Of a DNA stretch of 6,355 nt, positions 4,967-6,355 are shown piece after piece. Each line of letters begins with the position of its first letter. Position 1 is the first letter of the stretch. The translations under genes were made by a program, and so were the position numbers. The stretch is taken from NCBI GenBank assembly GCA_946618265.1, contig CAMOLA010000082.1, positions 1 through 6,355 on the forward strand, written 5' to 3'. This stretch comes from an uncultured Eggerthellaceae bacterium. Lineage in GTDB: Bacteria; Actinomycetota; Coriobacteriia; Coriobacteriales; Eggerthellaceae. Under the pieces are notes generated by a model. It did no database searches. It had not been told where the DNA came from and saw only the letters and a list, made by a program, of their open reading frames with translations.

Positions 4967-5003
4967 ACGTAACCTTCGGATTCGCATAAGAAGGCGGCTT
5001 AAC

Positions 5004-6355
5004 ATGGAATATCAAACACTATTGGAAACGATCGCCCGAGGGGAATCGGCCTCGATAGAGTTCAAGAGATGTGGCGTGCAGCCGGAAGAAGACACATTTC
5101 AGACCGTGTGCTCGTTTGCCAATCATTTGGGTGGCAACATATTCCTCGGAGTGGAAGATGATGGGAGGATTGCCGGAGTTCCCAAGGGAGCCGTATCCGA
5201 CATACAGCGCAACATCGCAAACGTTGCGCGCAACCCGAAGCTGTTCGACCCGGCGGTGATGCTTGAAACCGAGGCTATTCAAGCAGCCGATGCAGCGATC
5301 ATCCGCATTTGGGTCCCCATGAGCGCGGACGTGCATCGGTTCAAGGGCGTCGTGTACGACCGCATCGCGGACGCCGACGTGCGGGTCGCCGCCAGTTCCC
5401 AAATCTCGGGCCTCTACATTCGCAAGAGCAACTACGAGACCGAGCGGAGAATTTTCCCTTATCTGGAAATAGGAGATTTGCGCCACGGTCTCATCGACCG
5501 CGTGAGGGTGATGGCGGCTGAAAGGCGACCAGGGCATCCATGGCAGCGGCTCAGCGTCGAGCAGTTCCTTCGTAGCGCGCAGCTCCTCATCAAGGACTTC
5601 TCAACGGGCCAGGAGGGCCTCACCCTTGCAGCGGGCCTCCTATTTGGCAAGGACGAGGTCATAGGTTCGTTGTGCCCAACCTACAAGACCGATGCTGTGG
5701 TCAGGCTCCGCGATGTGGACAGGTACGACGACCGCTTGGTCGTGAAGACCAACCTCATAGACGCCTATGATGTCCTCATGGGCTTCTGCGAGCGCCACCT
5801 CCCCGACCCGTTCGTTCTGGAAGAAAGCGTGAGGTTAAGCGTGAGGGCGATCGTGTGTCGCGAGCTTGTCTCCAACCTGCTCATCCATCGCGAGTTCACA
5901 AGCCCCTATCCGGCGAAGCTTACGATTGACCGCAAAGGCTTGCACACCGAGAACGCCAGCAGGATGTTCTTCGAGGGGAACATCACGCTCAGAGATTTCA
6001 ACCCCATGCCGAAGAACCCTTCCATCGCCAACGTGTTCACCCAAATCGGGCTTGCCGAGGAGCTGGGCAGCGGCACGCGAAACCTCTTCAGGTACTCGAG
6101 ATCCTTCATGGGAGGGGACCCTTCCCTTGTCGACGGAAGCACGTTCTTCGCCACGATTCCTGACGTTGTCGGCCTCCTGACAGGTGGCGACGCCCCCGCA
6201 AGGCAGAAGCCGAGCATCGACGATGCGATACTCGGACTTGCCTCGGCCGTCGACAGCTTCACGCTTGCACAAGCCGCTGAAGCTGCAGGGGTGTCGAAGC
6301 GCAGCGCGAGCTCGCACATATCCGCACTTATAGAGGCGGGATTGCTTCTCGGCGA
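5004..6355 (+). CDS. Schlafen AlbA_2 domain / RecG-C-like ATP-binding protein, 3' end outside window
   Basis: An uninterrupted frame of 450 codons runs from ATG 5004 to the window edge. The N-terminus is a Schlafen AlbA_2 domain: ESASIEFKR (14-22) and FANHLGGNIFLGVEDDGRIAGV (38-59). The middle carries the GHKL-like part found in putative RecG-C-terminal proteins: VCRELVSNLLIHREF (284-298), where Glu287 and Asn291 are the expected ATP/Mg residues, then NPSIANVFTQIGLAEELGSGTRN (338-360). A winged helix follows at about 417-448 (FTLAQAAEAAGVSKRSASSHISALIEAGLL). Members are usually annotated as ATP-binding or transcriptional regulatory proteins, and some occur in defence islands; the exact function is unknown. 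The protein is nearly complete, since this helix normally lies close to the C-terminus. GAAGG at 4990-4994 serves as ribosome binding site. The upstream phased boxes suggest autoregulation. Confidence 0.9.
   Translation, partial: MEYQTLLETIARGESASIEFKRCGVQPEEDTFQTVCSFANHLGGNIFLGVEDDGRIAGVPKGAVSDIQRNIANVARNPKLFDPAVMLETEAIQAADAAIIRIWVPMSADVHRFKGVVYDRIADADVRVAASSQISGLYIRKSNYETERRIFPYLEIGDLRHGLIDRVRVMAAERRPGHPWQRLSVEQFLRSAQLLIKDFSTGQEGLTLAAGLLFGKDEVIGSLCPTYKTDAVVRLRDVDRYDDRLVVKTNLIDAYDVLMGFCERHLPDPFVLEESVRLSVRAIVCRELVSNLLIHREFTSPYPAKLTIDRKGLHTENASRMFFEGNITLRDFNPMPKNPSIANVFTQIGLAEELGSGTRNLFRYSRSFMGGDPSLVDGSTFFATIPDVVGLLTGGDAPARQKPSIDDAILGLASAVDSFTLAQAAEAAGVSKRSASSHISALIEAGLLLG

Noticed and set aside
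5019..6317. Several minus-strand frames opposite the AlbA-domain gene
   Set aside because: Shadows of a continuous, clearly homologous plus-strand gene.

Overview
The window looks like chromosomal DNA of a moderately GC-rich gut actinobacterium, most likely of the Coriobacteriia (Collinsella/Eggerthella-type). This is an inference from the gene families present (a choloylglycine/bile salt hydrolase, an SfsA homologue and a DhaS-like TetR regulator), the GC-rich codon use and the good GGAG-type ribosome binding sites. No rRNA or tRNA is present to confirm it. I see no CRISPR array, transposase or phage structural gene.

Layout. Positions 1-522 hold no convincing gene. They carry tandem and inverted short repeats built from TTTACTCCCCAT and TGGCTACCA / TGGTAGCCA. 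Positions 523-1101 (minus strand) hold the middle of a ribF gene (FAD synthetase domain) that has lost both its N-terminal nucleotide-binding motif and its riboflavin kinase domain. Positions 1137-2093 (plus) hold a complete bile salt hydrolase gene whose ribosome binding site lies next to the ribF breakpoint. Positions 2094-2332 hold nothing recognised. Positions 2333-2545 hold a second, gap-free copy of the repeat element seen at 313-525, so the two copies flank the ribF remnant and bsh.

A strong terminator hairpin (2556-2592) ends a two-gene minus-strand operon of a small cupin (3426-3749) and an SfsA-like nuclease (2662-3429), which overlap by four bases (GTGA). Divergent from it is a TetR-family regulator (3878-4414) with a 20-bp imperfect palindrome just before its ribosome binding site. 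This is the usual layout of a regulator controlling itself and the neighbouring operon.

Positions 4415-5003 are noncoding and unusually rich in signals: an array of TACTC/GAGTA words, a 22-bp perfect palindrome, a short motif shared with the repeat elements, a U-tract hairpin pointing leftwards, and five 12-bp-phased TTCG/TTCA boxes. This array lies just upstream of a Schlafen/AlbA-type ATPase-like gene (5004 to the window end, 3' end missing) that ends in a winged helix and probably regulates itself through the array.

The most notable observation is the 22-bp spacing of A(C/T)TCCCC boxes, which recurs in all three noncoding regions together with a conserved ~210-bp element. This suggests either a family of dispersed regulatory sites (the geometry resembles LytTR-type direct repeats) or a small non-autonomous repeat family.
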